This document shows positions 10,431 to 20,579 of a stretch of 64,000 nucleotides of DNA, one piece after another. The position numbers and the translations under genes are program-made. The stretch comes from Flavobacterium kayseriense (lineage in GTDB: Bacteria > Bacteroidota > Bacteroidia > Flavobacteriales > Flavobacteriaceae), in the NCBI RefSeq assembly GCF_014305095.1, contig NZ_JACRUI010000001.1, forward strand, positions 853,695-917,694, read 5' to 3'. Under the pieces are notes generated by a model. The model saw only the letters and a program-made list of their open reading frames with translations. It did no database searches and was not told where the DNA came from. The first letter of the stretch is position 1. The number at the start of each line of letters is the position of its first letter.

Positions 10431-11429
10431 TTATTCTCCAGGCAGATTTTTATTCTCTTTTTTCTCGGATTCATAAACTACTACTGCGTTTGGTGCTTCA
10501 GTATTAGGTAGCACTTTTACCACCTTTTCTTTTTCATATTGTTCTATATAAACCGCATAATCTGCAGGTTCAATTCGTGCGCCGATATATTCAGTGTAAG
10601 TTTTAGTAAATTGAGCACCAAAATATAAGATGGCCGCGGTGTAATAAACCCAAACTAAAATAACGATCAAAGAGCCCGCCGCTCCATAAGCTGATCCTGT
10701 CCCACTAACATCAATATAAATACCGATTAAAAAGCGTCCTAACATAAACAAACAAGCTGTGAAAAAGGCTCCGATTTTCACGTCTTTCCATTTTATTTTA
10801 GCATCGGGTAATACTTTAAATATTACGCTAAAAAGTATAGTGATCACCGCAAAACTTATTAAAACGTTGATGACCTCAAACACAATTAAAATCACATCTG
10901 GGAAGTAATTTTTCAACCAGTCATTTATGGCAAGTAACACACCATTAACCATTAGCGAAACAATTAATAAAAAGCTTAGGCCCGCAATTAGTGATGATGA
11001 AAGTAAACGATCCTTAATCCATTTTAACCACCCTCGTTTTGGTTTTGCTTTCAATTTCCAAATAATATTAATAGAATCTTGAATTTCTCCAAAAACGGAT
11101 GTTGCCCCGATAAGTAAAGTTATACTGCCTATAATAATTGAAAAAGTTGTTTTGCCTGAAAGAGTTGTATTTTTAATCACATCCTGAATTTGGGCAGCTG
11201 CCTCATTACCAATCAAGCCATTAATTTCACCAAATACTTGTCCTTGTATTGCTTCTTTGCCCAAGAAAATACTCGCTAATGAGATCATTAGTAATAATAA
11301 TGGTGCCAATGAAAAAACGGTATAGTACGATAAAGAAGCACTAAGTTTTAATGCTCGATTGTCTATGAATCCTTGGAATGAATCTTTTAAAATATCGAAA
11401 GCTATTATGATTTTTGATTTGAGTTTCAT
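10431..11429 (-). CDS. YihY/UPF0761 family inner membrane protein (formerly BrkB-like)
   Basis: A 332-residue integral membrane protein with about six hydrophobic segments between residues 30 and 275. The family marks are the N-terminal LSASLSYYTVFSLAPLLLL, the GATSVFGEIQDSINIIW stretch near residue 110 and the last-segment GSLIVILVWVYYTAAILYFGAQF motif. A charged tail of about 50 residues follows. The molecular function of this family is not settled; older ribonuclease BN and serum-resistance names are misleading. It is on the same strand as lepA but the 124-bp gap leaves co-transcription open. It diverges from dusB. Confidence 0.9.
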   Translation of the reverse strand: MKLKSKIIIAFDILKDSFQGFIDNRALKLSASLSYYTVFSLAPLLLLMISLASIFLGKEAIQGQVFGEINGLIGNEAAAQIQDVIKNTTLSGKTTFSIIIGSITLLIGATSVFGEIQDSINIIWKLKAKPKRGWLKWIKDRLLSSSLIAGLSFLLIVSLMVNGVLLAINDWLKNYFPDVILIVFEVINVLISFAVITILFSVIFKVLPDAKIKWKDVKIGAFFTACLFMLGRFLIGIYIDVSGTGSAYGAAGSLIVILVWVYYTAAILYFGAQFTKTYTEYIGARIEPADYAVYIEQYEKEKVVKVLPNTEAPNAVVVYESEKKENKNLPGE

Positions 11430-11559
11430 AAATACAAAGTTGAACTACAAAGTTATACGTTTATTCTTAAAAATATTTATGAAATTACAGGGAGGTTTTG
11501 CAACATTGAGCAAAAAGTAGTACTCTTAGTACTGAAGCTCTTTTTTATTTAAAATGTTG

Positions 11560-11567
11560 TAATTTTG
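11560..11567 (+). promoter_or_regulatory. Candidate -7 box of dusB
   Basis: TAATTTTG fits TAnnTTTG and ends 16 bp before the ATG. No clear TTTG element is seen 19 bp upstream, so support is partial. Confidence 0.35.
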
Positions 11568-11583
11568 CATCAAAATTAAGCAG

Positions 11584-12576
11584 ATGATTAAAATAGGCAA
11601 CATAGAATTACCAGATTTCCCTTTACTTTTAGCACCTATGGAGGATGTGAGCGACCCACCTTTTCGTAGATTGTGTAAAATGCATGGGGCTGACATGATG
11701 TATTCTGAGTTTATTTCTTCGGAAGGTTTAATACGGGATGCTATCAAAAGCCGCATGAAGTTAGATATTTTCGATTATGAGCGTCCTGTCGGCATCCAAA
11801 TTTTTGGTGGTGATGAAGAAGCGATGGCACTTTCATCGAAAATCGTTTCAACGGTTAATCCTGATATTATTGACATTAATTTTGGCTGTCCTGTTAAAAA
11901 GGTAGTTTGCAAAGGTGCTGGAGCCGGAGTACTAAAAGATGTTGATTTAATGATTCGCTTAACGCAAGCCGTTATCGATAGTACGCATTTACCAGTTACT
12001 GTTAAAACTCGCTTGGGTTGGGATGATAGTTCTATCAATATCGATGAAGTCGCAGAGCGTTTACAAGATATAGGTGTTGCTGCTTTGAGTATTCACGCTC
12101 GCACAAGAGCTCAAATGTACAAAGGTCATTCTGACTGGTCTCATATTGCTCGTGTAAAGAATAATCCTAGAATTACCATGCCTATTTTTGGAAATGGCGA
12201 TATAGATAGTCCTGAAAAAGCATTACAATACAAAAACGAATACGGAATTGACGGAATCATGATTGGTCGTGCTGCGATTGGGTATCCTTGGATTTTTAAT
12301 GAAATCAAACATTTCTTTGAAACAGGTGAACATCTCGCTAAGCCTACAGTTGTAGATAGAGTAGAAGCAGTACGTAACCACTTAACTTGGGCTATGGAAT
12401 GGAAAGGCGAACGATTAGGAATTGTAGAAACACGTCCACATTATACTAATTACTTCAAAGGAATACATTCTTTTAAACCCTTCAAGCAACAATTAGTGAC
12501 AGAGGATAATCCTCAAGCGTTGTTTACAATTTTAAATGAAATTCAAGAAGCCTATGCTGGATACGAAGTTGTCTAG
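11584..12576 (+). CDS. dusB: tRNA-dihydrouridine synthase, DusB type
   Basis: A 330-residue FMN-dependent enzyme that reduces uridines in the D-loop of tRNA using NADPH. The TIM-barrel landmarks are present: LLAPMEDVSDPPFRRLC at the N-terminus, INFGCPVKKVVCKGAGAG with the catalytic cysteine near residue 102, VKTRLGWD, SIHARTRAQMYKG, PIFGNGDI and IMIGRAAIGYPWIF, which binds the FMN phosphate. The C-terminal helical RNA-binding region is of normal length. The gene stands alone, divergent from the YihY gene, and ends at a bidirectional terminator shared with the convergent permease gene. Confidence 0.95.
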   Translation: MIKIGNIELPDFPLLLAPMEDVSDPPFRRLCKMHGADMMYSEFISSEGLIRDAIKSRMKLDIFDYERPVGIQIFGGDEEAMALSSKIVSTVNPDIIDINFGCPVKKVVCKGAGAGVLKDVDLMIRLTQAVIDSTHLPVTVKTRLGWDDSSINIDEVAERLQDIGVAALSIHARTRAQMYKGHSDWSHIARVKNNPRITMPIFGNGDIDSPEKALQYKNEYGIDGIMIGRAAIGYPWIFNEIKHFFETGEHLAKPTVVDRVEAVRNHLTWAMEWKGERLGIVETRPHYTNYFKGIHSFKPFKQQLVTEDNPQALFTILNEIQEAYAGYEVV

Positions 12577-12592
12577 TTTCAAGTATAAACAG

Positions 12593-12624
12593 AAAATGCT
12601 ACTAAATATTTAGTAGCATTTTTT
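12593..12624. terminator. Bidirectional terminator between dusB and the LolC/E-like permease gene
   Basis: AATGCTACTAAA pairs with TTTAGTAGCATT, with A run on the left and T run on the right, so it can end transcription from both sides. Confidence 0.8.
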
Positions 12625-12639
12625 GTTTAAAAGTAAATT

Positions 12640-13839
12640 CTAATCCAATAACTTTTTACTAACGCGACTGCTAGCAATCAGTGAAGCAATAAATCCAAGA
12701 GTAATAATAGTTCCCATTACAATAGCAACATTTTCTAAAGAAAAAACCACTGGATAAGCTAAAGTTGGTGTAAGCATTATGAGCTCATAATGTTGTTGTA
12801 GTAATACAATGGCGATTCCTAATCCAAGACCTATGAGTCCGCCAATGACACTCAGTAAAGTACCTTGAAGTAAAAATATTTTTCGTAAATCTTTAATTTC
12901 AACACCTAAATTCAACAGTGTTTTAAGATTTCCTTTTTTGTCCAAAATCATCATTATCAAAGCGCCAATTAGATTGAATAAAGCAACAACTATAACTAGT
13001 GTAAAAATTAAATAAACTACGATGTTCTCTGTATTCAACATCTTGTATAATGATTCATTTAATTGAGCTCTGTTTTTAATAGTAATCTTGTTTTTAAAAA
13101 TAGTTTGCAGTTTTTCAGTCAAAGCAGCTTCATTAGCCCCTATTTTTTCCTTAATTTCAATTCCTGAAACTTGATTGGGTTGGTATTCTAATAGTTCTTG
13201 AGCCAGTCCTAAATCAGAAAAAACATATTTTGAGTCCAGATCTTCACTAATAGCATAAACGCCCACGGGCACGATTGCACTTTTATTAAAAGCTTGTTCT
13301 GCATTTTCTATGTTTCCCTTCCCAGGTTTAGGAACGAGGACTTCTAATTGCTTATTGAAATCGAGTAGTCCTAACGAAAATTTTTGGGCAATACCATACC
13401 CTACAACCACTTGGTATGTGTTTGGTTCAATCCATTGACCAGTATACAAAGTTTTTTTAATATCGTTTACTGCACTAAAATCAGCATCGACACCTTTCAA
13501 GTAGGTGACTTCTTGCTTGTCATCAAAAGTAAATAAAACGCGCTCTTCAATGATTTTAGAGTAGGAAGCAAGACCCTCAATTTTCTTGATTTCGGTTTCT
13601 TGCGTTGGAGTAATAAAAAAAGATTTACCAATAGTACTCGTGATTTTTAAATCAGGGTCAAGATCGTTTGTAAATGAAAGACTAAAAACTCTCAGTCCAC
13701 TAAAAACGGATAGCACAACAAATAAAGCCATTGCACCTACAACGATCCCCATGCTTGCAATGCGATTGATAATGTTTATAGCATTATTTTTGCTGTTACT
13801 GCGCAAGTAACGTTTGGCTATGTATAGAGGGAAGTTCAA
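12640..13839 (-). CDS. FtsX-like ABC transporter permease, LolC/LolE type
   Basis: A 399-residue protein with the MacB/LolCE plan: an N-terminal membrane helix (about residues 22-50, IASMGIVVGAMALFVVLSVF), a periplasmic domain of about 220 residues, and three C-terminal helices after residue 270 (FTLVIVVALFNLIGALIM, LSVIGGLIGLGLGIAIVLL and a last one before residue 390). Such permeases act with a LolD-like ATPase to release outer-membrane lipoproteins from the inner membrane. No ATPase gene is adjacent, which is usual in Bacteroidetes. It starts 1 bp after rbfA and is surely co-transcribed with it. Confidence 0.88.
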   Translation of the reverse strand: MNFPLYIAKRYLRSNSKNNAINIINRIASMGIVVGAMALFVVLSVFSGLRVFSLSFTNDLDPDLKITSTIGKSFFITPTQETEIKKIEGLASYSKIIEERVLFTFDDKQEVTYLKGVDADFSAVNDIKKTLYTGQWIEPNTYQVVVGYGIAQKFSLGLLDFNKQLEVLVPKPGKGNIENAEQAFNKSAIVPVGVYAISEDLDSKYVFSDLGLAQELLEYQPNQVSGIEIKEKIGANEAALTEKLQTIFKNKITIKNRAQLNESLYKMLNTENIVVYLIFTLVIVVALFNLIGALIMMILDKKGNLKTLLNLGVEIKDLRKIFLLQGTLLSVIGGLIGLGLGIAIVLLQQHYELIMLTPTLAYPVVFSLENVAIVMGTIITLGFIASLIASSRVSKKLLD

Positions 13840-13840
13840 A

Positions 13841-14233
13841 TTAGATTTGCTTGCGTTTTTCTAGCAAATCTCTGTTCTCAATAGGATTATCTCTATTAGC
13901 CAACGCAGTGTTAATTTTTTCGATATAGTCTAATGAGTCATCAATAAAAAACACCAAGTTAGGCACTTTTCGCAATTGCAAACGTACTCTTTGAGATAAA
14001 TCGTGCTTTATATTTTTTGCATTTGACTTCACAGCTTCTAAAATTTCAGGAGCTTTATCTTGAGGAAATACACTTAAATATACCGTTGCCACTGATAAAT
14101 CTGTCGTTACAGTAACCTTGGACACCGAAATAATTAAATTACTTACTCCGTTTTTTCTCACTTCACCTTGCAGAATATCAACCAAATCTTTTTGGATCAC
14201 CCCGCCTATTTTTTTCTGTCTATTTGTTTCCAT
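13841..14233 (-). CDS. rbfA: 30S ribosome-binding factor A
   Basis: A 130-residue KH-like protein that assists late maturation of the 16S rRNA 5' end. The beginning METNRQKKIGGVIQKDLVDIL, the VTVTTDLSVATVYLSVFP strand-turn-strand region and the C-terminal RKVPNLVFFIDDSLDYIEKIN segment are typical. Slightly longer than E. coli RbfA at the C-terminus, normal for Bacteroidetes. It leads a two-gene unit with the LolC/E-like permease, a pairing common in this phylum. Confidence 0.95.
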   Translation of the reverse strand: METNRQKKIGGVIQKDLVDILQGEVRKNGVSNLIISVSKVTVTTDLSVATVYLSVFPQDKAPEILEAVKSNAKNIKHDLSQRVRLQLRKVPNLVFFIDDSLDYIEKINTALANRDNPIENRDLLEKRKQI

Positions 14234-14314
14234 AGTGCAAAAATACTACTTTTAAACATTAAACAAACAATTTTTGAAAGCAACCTATTGTTTAGGTATT
14301 TATTAAGGAGCTTT

Positions 14315-14386
14315 TTCCTGCTGTACACTGTATCTTTCTTGTTCGCAAAGGCGCACAACAAAGGATGCCGTTCCCATCAGGGCTAG
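14315..14386 (-). repeat. Intergenic repeat family, copy 1
   Basis: On the minus strand it reads CTAGCCCTGATGGGAACGGC, then ATCCT, a variable middle, AACAAGA, and ends near ACAGCAGGA. The same order of blocks occurs at 28345-28415 (plus) and 61397-61459 (minus). The ends are more conserved than the centre. It is non-coding and GC-richer than its surroundings. Confidence 0.7.
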
Positions 14387-14446
14387 GGTGTTTACTGCTA
14401 CAAAAACGGAATGCTTGAATCAAAAAAAGTGAAAAATAATATTGTA

Positions 14447-17400
14447 ATGCAAAGACCTTCTTTCTCTATATACGACGCATCTGCGGGCTCGGGTAAAACC
14501 TATTCACTCGTTAAAGAATATTTAAAAATTATTCTTACGGCTCATAAAAACGACGCCTATAGAAATATTTTGGCCATTACGTTTACCAACAAAGCGGTAC
14601 ACGAAATGAAAAGCCGAATCATAGGGAGTTTATCTGAATTTGCCAAAGATGAGCCATCGCAAAAAGCTACTCTTTTGATGCAGGATATGATTAACGGAAA
14701 GCGGAAAGAGGATATTCCTGAAGAATGGACTGAAGAACCTATTGGTCTTTCGGAAATTCAAATTAAAACAAAATCACAGCAAATTATCAAACACATCATT
14801 CATAATTACGCTGCTTTTGATATTTCTACTATTGATAAATTTACACATAAAGTAATTCGTGCTTTTGCGCATGATTTAAATTTACCAATGACTTTTGAAG
14901 TTACTTTGGATACGGATAGTTTATTAATCGAAGCTGTTGATGCCATCATCGCACAAGCAGGTGAAGACGAAACGCTCACCAAGTTATTGATCGATTTTAC
15001 CATGGAAAAAACCGATGATGATAAATCTTGGGATATTTCGCGTGAGATTCTAGAAACGGGTAAGTTGGTGCTTAATGAAAATCATCGTTCTGAAATCAAT
15101 AATTTCAGTGATAAATCAATTGCTGATTTTGTCGAAATTAAAAAGAAATTAATCAATTCTTGTAAAGAATTAGAAAAAGATAATGCGGAGTTCGCGCAAG
15201 CAGCTTTAACGCTAATTGAAAATAACGGTATCGATTTAAAATCGTTTTCAAGAGGAACGTTTCCCAATCATTTAATCAGTATTCGTGATGGAAAATTTAA
15301 TTCTAAAAATAAAACCTTTCACGAGTTCGATGATATTGCCATCAATAAAACAGCGAAAGACCGAGCGCAAATAGAAAATCTGATTCCGGAGTTAATCCAA
15401 ATCTTAGCTACAATTTACAAAAATTTTGAGAAAAGAGACTTTTATAAAGCTTTTCTTAAAAATATAACGCCGCTTTCTTTACTGAATACGGTGAGCAATG
15501 AATTGGCTAAAATTCAAGAGGAGCAAAATGTGTTGTCCATAACCGAATTTAATTCGCTTATTCATCGCGAAATTCAAAATCAACCTGCTCCTTTTATATA
15601 CGAGCGCTTAGGTGAACGATATCGTCACTTTTTTATTGATGAATTTCAAGACACATCAGAGATGCAATGGCAAAATTTGATTCCATTAATCGATAACGCA
15701 CTTGCTGGTCAGGATGAGTATGGGGATAAAGGAACTTTAATGATTGTTGGTGATCCCAAACAATCTATCTATCGCTGGCGAGGGGGAAAAGCAGAGCAAT
15801 TTATTGATTTAAGTAAAGAGGCTAACCCATTCAGTAATCCTGATAAAAAATTAGAACACTTAGATAAAAACTATCGTTCGTACTCCCAAGTCATTGACTT
15901 TAATAACGAATTTTTCAAAATGCTCTCAGGTGAATTTTCACATCCTGATTATAAGGATTTGTACGAAAATCACAGTCATCAAAAATCGAACAATAAAACG
16001 GGCGGGTACGTCAACATTTCATTTATCCCAGCAATCGAAGAATCTGCGGACGATGAGGATGCTTTAGACAAAACGGAGTTATATGTTTTAGCTACATTAG
16101 ACACCATTAAAAAAGTCCTTTTAAAAGGTTTTGAGTACAAGGATATCGTGATTTTAACTCGTAAACGGGATCAAGGAGTTGCTATCGCTAATTATTTGAC
16201 AGAGCAAAATATTCCGCTGTTATCTTCAGAGACCTTGATGATTCAAAACGCAACGGAAGTTCGTTTAATTATTCACTTACTAAAATACCTTAAAAACAAT
16301 GCCGACTTGGAATCAAAAGCTTATTTTCTGCATTACATCGCAGAAAACATTCAAGACAAGTTACTGATACACGATTTTATTGCGCAAGGGATGGAGCATA
16401 AAAATGAAGCCGATTTTGAGCAATGGTTAATGAGTTTTGATATTTCGCTTTCTTTTCAAAACATTAGAAAAAAATCACTGTATGAAGCAGTCGAAATTGT
16501 TGTTTCAAAATTTTTGTCACCAAAATTAACTAAAGGTGGCGGTGCTTACGTACAATATTTTCTGGACATTGTTCTGGAACGCGATGTTCGAAATCAAGCA
16601 GGAATAGCTGATTTCTTGAATTTCTGGGATAAGAATTCCAGTAAGTTTAGTATTCCGTCTCCAGAGGGGAACAATGCAGTGCGCATAATGACCATTCATA
16701 AATCAAAAGGATTGGAGTTTCCGGTAGTAATTATTCCATTCGCAGAAGAAGATTACAGCAGGAAACCAAAAGATAAATTATGGTTGGAAGCAGAGGGAAT
16801 GGATTTTGGTTTGCCGAAAGTGTTAATCGATAATAGTAGCGCCGTTGAAGGTTTTGGCGAACAGGCTAAGGCAGTGTTTGATTTAAAAAAGCAAGAAGAG
16901 TTGCTAGATAATGTTAATGTTCTTTATGTGGCATTAACCAGGGCTGAGGAGCAGTTGTATTTAATATCGAATATGAACTTGACAAGTAAAGGTGAAGTAC
17001 AACCCAATAATATGTCGACTTTCTTTATCAATTACCTAGATAGTAAAGGAGGTTTTAATCCAGAACAATTTGAATACGAATTTGGTGATTCAGTAAAATT
17101 ATCCGAACCATCAAAACATGTTGATACTTCTAAAAAAATTGAGGTTGTTAGTGAGACTCTCAATCCTAAAAATATTAAAATTGCACAACGCGAAGCTTTA
17201 ATGTGGGGAACATATCAGCAGGAGTCCATAGAGTACGGGAACGTGGTGCATGAGATTTTATCATATGTTAAGACGAAGGCAGATGTCGAATTAGCAGTTG
17301 ATAAAGCAATCGAGAACGGATTAATAAACTTTGGTCAAAAAGAGTTGGTGTATCAAACAATCTTAGATATTGTAAATCACAAAGAGTTAGAGGTTTGCTT

Positions 17401-17650
17401 TGCATCAGGGAATATAGTGCTGAATGAACAAACTATTATTCAAAAACAAGGAAATACGATTAAACCGGATAGAATGGTCGTTACTACAGATAATGAAGTG
17501 TATTTATTAGATTATAAAACAGGTGTGCACTATGCTAAATATCAAAAGCAACTAGAAAATTATGAACATGCAATTGAACTAATGGGGTATAAAGTCGTAA
17601 AAAAAGCGCTGATTTACATCGGAAAAGAAATCGATGTAGTAAATTTGTAG
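14447..17650 (+). CDS. UvrD-type helicase-nuclease, AddA/RexA-like subunit
   Basis: About 1067 residues. It is an SF1 helicase with a C-terminal PD-(D/E)XK nuclease, expected to process double-strand DNA ends for recombination repair. Motif I is ASAGSGKT just after the start; motif II is DEFQDTSEMQW; then GDPKQSIYRWRGG, NYRS, and late motifs MTIHKSKGLEFPVV and LYVALTRAEEQLYL. The nuclease part has GNVVHEIL, DRMVV and LLDYKTG. I place the start at 14447 (MQRPSFSIYDASAG) because family members begin close to the P-loop; an in-frame ATG at 14411 would add 12 residues. The partner-like nuclease subunit is 3 kb downstream at 20580, with two unrelated genes between. Confidence 0.9.
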   Translation: MQRPSFSIYDASAGSGKTYSLVKEYLKIILTAHKNDAYRNILAITFTNKAVHEMKSRIIGSLSEFAKDEPSQKATLLMQDMINGKRKEDIPEEWTEEPIGLSEIQIKTKSQQIIKHIIHNYAAFDISTIDKFTHKVIRAFAHDLNLPMTFEVTLDTDSLLIEAVDAIIAQAGEDETLTKLLIDFTMEKTDDDKSWDISREILETGKLVLNENHRSEINNFSDKSIADFVEIKKKLINSCKELEKDNAEFAQAALTLIENNGIDLKSFSRGTFPNHLISIRDGKFNSKNKTFHEFDDIAINKTAKDRAQIENLIPELIQILATIYKNFEKRDFYKAFLKNITPLSLLNTVSNELAKIQEEQNVLSITEFNSLIHREIQNQPAPFIYERLGERYRHFFIDEFQDTSEMQWQNLIPLIDNALAGQDEYGDKGTLMIVGDPKQSIYRWRGGKAEQFIDLSKEANPFSNPDKKLEHLDKNYRSYSQVIDFNNEFFKMLSGEFSHPDYKDLYENHSHQKSNNKTGGYVNISFIPAIEESADDEDALDKTELYVLATLDTIKKVLLKGFEYKDIVILTRKRDQGVAIANYLTEQNIPLLSSETLMIQNATEVRLIIHLLKYLKNNADLESKAYFLHYIAENIQDKLLIHDFIAQGMEHKNEADFEQWLMSFDISLSFQNIRKKSLYEAVEIVVSKFLSPKLTKGGGAYVQYFLDIVLERDVRNQAGIADFLNFWDKNSSKFSIPSPEGNNAVRIMTIHKSKGLEFPVVIIPFAEEDYSRKPKDKLWLEAEGMDFGLPKVLIDNSSAVEGFGEQAKAVFDLKKQEELLDNVNVLYVALTRAEEQLYLISNMNLTSKGEVQPNNMSTFFINYLDSKGGFNPEQFEYEFGDSVKLSEPSKHVDTSKKIEVVSETLNPKNIKIAQREALMWGTYQQESIEYGNVVHEILSYVKTKADVELAVDKAIENGLINFGQKELVYQTILDIVNHKELEVCFASGNIVLNEQTIIQKQGNTIKPDRMVVTTDNEVYLLDYKTGVHYAKYQKQLENYEHAIELMGYKVVKKALIYIGKEIDVVNL

Positions 17651-17787
17651 CTTAAAAATGAATTATTCGCAAACTAGCACTATTTAGATTGTTATAAATG
17701 AATTATATAATTTAGGCTATTTAGGTTGTTTTGGCAATTACAAGAACTTTAAATAAATTAAACTTTAAACAAAATACACGATAAGTT

Positions 17788-18981
17788 ATGTACGGTAAAA
17801 TAAAAGAACATCTTCAAAATGAATTACAAACAATTGAAGCTAACGGAATATTTAAGAAAGAAAGAATTATAACTGGCCCTCAAGATGCTGAAATTACTAT
17901 TTCGACGGGTGAAACCGTTTTAAATTTTTGCGCCAATAATTATTTGGGATTGTCATCTCATCCAGAGGTTGTTCAGGCTGCAAAAGATGCAATGGATACA
18001 CATGGTTTCGGAATGTCATCTGTGCGTTTTATTTGTGGAACGCAAGATATTCACAAAACATTAGAAAGAAAAATTTCTGAATTTTACGGGACAGAAGATA
18101 CAATTTTGTATGCAGCTGCTTTTGATGCAAACGGAGGAGTTTTCGAACCTTTATTAGGAGAAGGTGATGCAATAATCTCAGATAGTTTGAACCATGCTTC
18201 TATTATTGACGGAGTGCGTTTGTGTAAAGCATCGCGTTACCGTTATGAGAATAGCAATATGGAGGATCTTGAGCAACAGTTGATAAAAGCCAATGAAGCA
18301 GGTAGTCGTTTTAAGATTATTGTAACTGATGGTGTTTTTTCTATGGACGGTGTTGTAGCGCCTCTTGACAAAATTTGTGACTTAGCTGATAAGTATGATG
18401 CAATGGTAATGGTTGACGAATGCCATGCTGCTGGATTTATTGGAGCAACAGGAAAAGGTACACTTGAAGCAAAAGGAGTAATGGGTCGAGTAGATATTAT
18501 TACAGGAACACTTGGTAAAGCACTAGGTGGTGCTATGGGCGGTTATACTACTGCTAAAAAGGAAATTATCGAGTTGTTGCGTCAACGTTCGAGACCGTAC
18601 CTATTTTCGAATTCATTAGCACCTGCAATTGTAGGGGCTTCGATTAAAGTTTTTGAGTTGTTAGAGAATGATACAACGTTAAGAGATCAATTAGAATGGA
18701 ATACTAATTATTTCAAAACGGGAATGAAAAAAGCTGGCTTTGATATAGTAGACGGAGATTCTGCAATTGTTCCTGTAATGCTATATGATGCTAAATTATC
18801 CCAAAAAATGGCTGATGAGCTACTAAAAAAGGGTATTTATGTAATTGGATTCTTTTTTCCCGTGGTTCCTAAGGATAAAGCAAGAATTAGAGTACAGCTG
18901 TCAGCTGCACATACTAAAGCCCACTTAGACACGGCTATTGCTGCATTTATTGCTGTGGGAACCGAATTAAAAGTTATATAA
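17788..18981 (+). CDS. kbl: Glycine C-acetyltransferase (2-amino-3-ketobutyrate CoA ligase)
   Basis: A 397-residue PLP enzyme of the alpha-oxoamine synthase family that splits 2-amino-3-ketobutyrate with CoA into glycine and acetyl-CoA in threonine breakdown. The PLP lysine is Lys244 in [13 protein letters not shown]. Other marks are [58 protein letters not shown] and [11 protein letters not shown]. Length matches E. coli Kbl. No threonine dehydrogenase gene is adjacent. Its long AT-rich leader (137 bp after the helicase gene) suggests its own promoter. Confidence 0.95.
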   Translation: MYGKIKEHLQNELQTIEANGIFKKERIITGPQDAEITISTGETVLNFCANNYLGLSSHPEVVQAAKDAMDTHGFGMSSVRFICGTQDIHKTLERKISEFYGTEDTILYAAAFDANGGVFEPLLGEGDAIISDSLNHASIIDGVRLCKASRYRYENSNMEDLEQQLIKANEAGSRFKIIVTDGVFSMDGVVAPLDKICDLADKYDAMVMVDECHAAGFIGATGKGTLEAKGVMGRVDIITGTLGKALGGAMGGYTTAKKEIIELLRQRSRPYLFSNSLAPAIVGASIKVFELLENDTTLRDQLEWNTNYFKTGMKKAGFDIVDGDSAIVPVMLYDAKLSQKMADELLKKGIYVIGFFFPVVPKDKARIRVQLSAAHTKAHLDTAIAAFIAVGTELKVI

Positions 18982-19046
18982 TTTCAATTTGAATTTATAT
19001 AATTGTCATTTATTGGCAGCTTTTTGGTTTTTTTTTAACAATCTAT

Positions 19047-19077
19047 TTTGTAGTTAAAGATTTACGCATTACTTTTG
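19047..19077 (+). promoter_or_regulatory. Strong candidate promoter of the OmpA-family gene
   Basis: TTTG at 19047-19050, an exact 19-bp spacer, then TACTTTTG at 19070-19077, a full match to the Bacteroidetes -33/-7 pattern. It leaves a leader of about 30 bases before the ATG at 19115. Confidence 0.7.
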
Positions 19078-19114
19078 CTGATAATTAACTAAATTGTAAT
19101 TAAAATTTTTAAGT

Positions 19115-20515
19115 ATGAAACATCTTAACAAACTCTTAGTTGCTGTTATGTTGGTGATGGGAATAAGTTCTCACGCTCAAGACAGTAACAACCCATGGGC
19201 TATTGCTTTTGGAGTAAATGCAATAGACACTAGAACTAGTGCAGGCCAAGAAGGCTTCCACCATTTTGATCAAATGTACAACGTAAAGGACAATTGGAAT
19301 ATTCTTCCTTCTGTTTCTTACCTTAAAGTATCTAAATTTGTTGGAAGTAATTTCTCTGTATCTTTACAAGGATCTGTTAATAAAATGGATAAATTTGTAG
19401 TAGATGTTAAACCTGTTTTGGTTACTAACCCAGGTGATTTAATGTATTACGGTATTGATGGAGCTGTTAGATACAGTTTCATGAATTTGATCAAATCTAA
19501 AGTAATTGACCCAAGCGTTAACTTAGGTGGAGGATATACTTTCTTAGGAAAATCAAGCTACGGGACAGTTAATGGAGGTGTAGGATTAACTTTCTGGTTA
19601 TCTGAAAATGTAGGTCTAGAATTAGGTACTACATATAAAAAATCTTTTGGAGACAGAATGTCACCAGTTGGTTTCCCAATTGCTCCTTCTTACTTTCAAC
19701 ATACAGCTGGTATTGTTTTCAAATTTGGTGGAAAAGATACTGATGGTGATGGAATTTATGACAAAGATGACGCTTGTCCAGAAGTTGCTGGTTTAGCTCA
19801 ATTTAATGGATGTCCTGATACTGATGGAGACGGAATCCAAGATAGTGAAGATGCTTGTCCAGAAGTTGCTGGTTTAGCTGCATTCAATGGTTGTCCTGAT
19901 ACTGATGGAGACGGAGTAGCTGATAAAGATGATGCTTGTCCAGATGTTGCTGGTTTAGTAGCATTAAAAGGTTGTCCAGATGCTGATGGAGATGGAGTAG
20001 CTGACAAAGATGACAAATGTCCTACAGTTGCAGGTCCTAAAGATAACGCAGGTTGTCCTTGGCCAGATACTGATAAAGATGGTGTTTATGACAAAGATGA
20101 TATGTGTCCAACAGTTGCTGGTCCTGCAAGTAACAAAGGATGTCCTGAAGTAACTGCTGAAGCAATGGATGCTCTTAAAATGCAAGCTAGATTTATCTAC
20201 TTCAATAGTGGAAAATCAACTTTCAAAGAAAAAGATGTACCACAAAGATTAGATGCTATGGCTGATGTTCTTAAAAACTACCCTAACTCAAACTTCTTAA
20301 TTGAAGGACATACTGATAGTGATGGAAGTAATGAGTACAACCAAGGTCTTTCTGATGATAGAGCTGCTGCTGTTAAAGAAGCTTTAGTACAAAGAGGTAT
20401 CAACGCTAGCAAAATTACTACTGTTGGATTTGGAGAAACTACTCCAGTTTCTACAAACAAAACTGCTGCTGGTAAAGCACTAAACAGAAGAACTGAAGTG
20501 AAATTAGTTAAATAA
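19115..20515 (+). CDS. OmpA/OprF-family outer membrane protein with thrombospondin type 3 repeats
   Basis: A 466-residue outer-membrane porin-like anchor. It has a signal peptide (residues 1-21, ending SHAQD), a beta-barrel of about 185 residues, five acidic calcium-type repeats from residue 208, and a C-terminal OmpA domain that binds peptidoglycan ([24 protein letters not shown]). The promoter is the clearest in the window, and the coding sequence favours a narrow set of A/T-ending codons, which suggests high expression. It is single-gene, with a strong terminator just behind. It probably links outer membrane to cell wall; it is the kind of major OMP known as P60-like or OprF-like in flavobacteria. 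Confidence 0.93.
   Translation: MKHLNKLLVAVMLVMGISSHAQDSNNPWAIAFGVNAIDTRTSAGQEGFHHFDQMYNVKDNWNILPSVSYLKVSKFVGSNFSVSLQGSVNKMDKFVVDVKPVLVTNPGDLMYYGIDGAVRYSFMNLIKSKVIDPSVNLGGGYTFLGKSSYGTVNGGVGLTFWLSENVGLELGTTYKKSFGDRMSPVGFPIAPSYFQHTAGIVFKFGGKDTDGDGIYDKDDACPEVAGLAQFNGCPDTDGDGIQDSEDACPEVAGLAAFNGCPDTDGDGVADKDDACPDVAGLVALKGCPDADGDGVADKDDKCPTVAGPKDNAGCPWPDTDKDGVYDKDDMCPTVAGPASNKGCPEVTAEAMDALKMQARFIYFNSGKSTFKEKDVPQRLDAMADVLKNYPNSNFLIEGHTDSDGSNEYNQGLSDDRAAAVKEALVQRGINASKITTVGFGETTPVSTNKTAAGKALNRRTEVKLVK
19736..20146 (+). repeat. Five tandem coding repeats (81, 81, 81, 87, 81 bp)
   Basis: Units start at 19736, 19817, 19898, 19979 and 20066. Each encodes D-x-D-x-D-G-x-x-D-x-x-D-x-C-P...G-C-P, the thrombospondin type 3 pattern. 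The fourth unit carries a two-residue Trp-Pro insertion. The first three are close to identical in the DNA, which points to recent duplication or conversion. Confidence 0.9.
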
Positions 20516-20537
20516 TTTCTTTCTAAAATATTTATAG

Positions 20538-20568
20538 AAAACGCCTCGATTTATCGAGGCGTTTTTTT
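20538..20568 (+). terminator. Rho-independent terminator after the OmpA-family gene
   Basis: AAACGCCTCGAT pairs with ATCGAGGCGTTT and is followed by seven T. The strong GC stem fits a highly expressed gene. Confidence 0.9.
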
Positions 20569-20579
20569 ATTTTTATGAA

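Noticed and set aside
19736..20146. Tandem 81-bp repeat as a CRISPR or satellite array
   Set aside because: The units are in frame, encode calcium-type TSP3 repeats and have no unique spacers.
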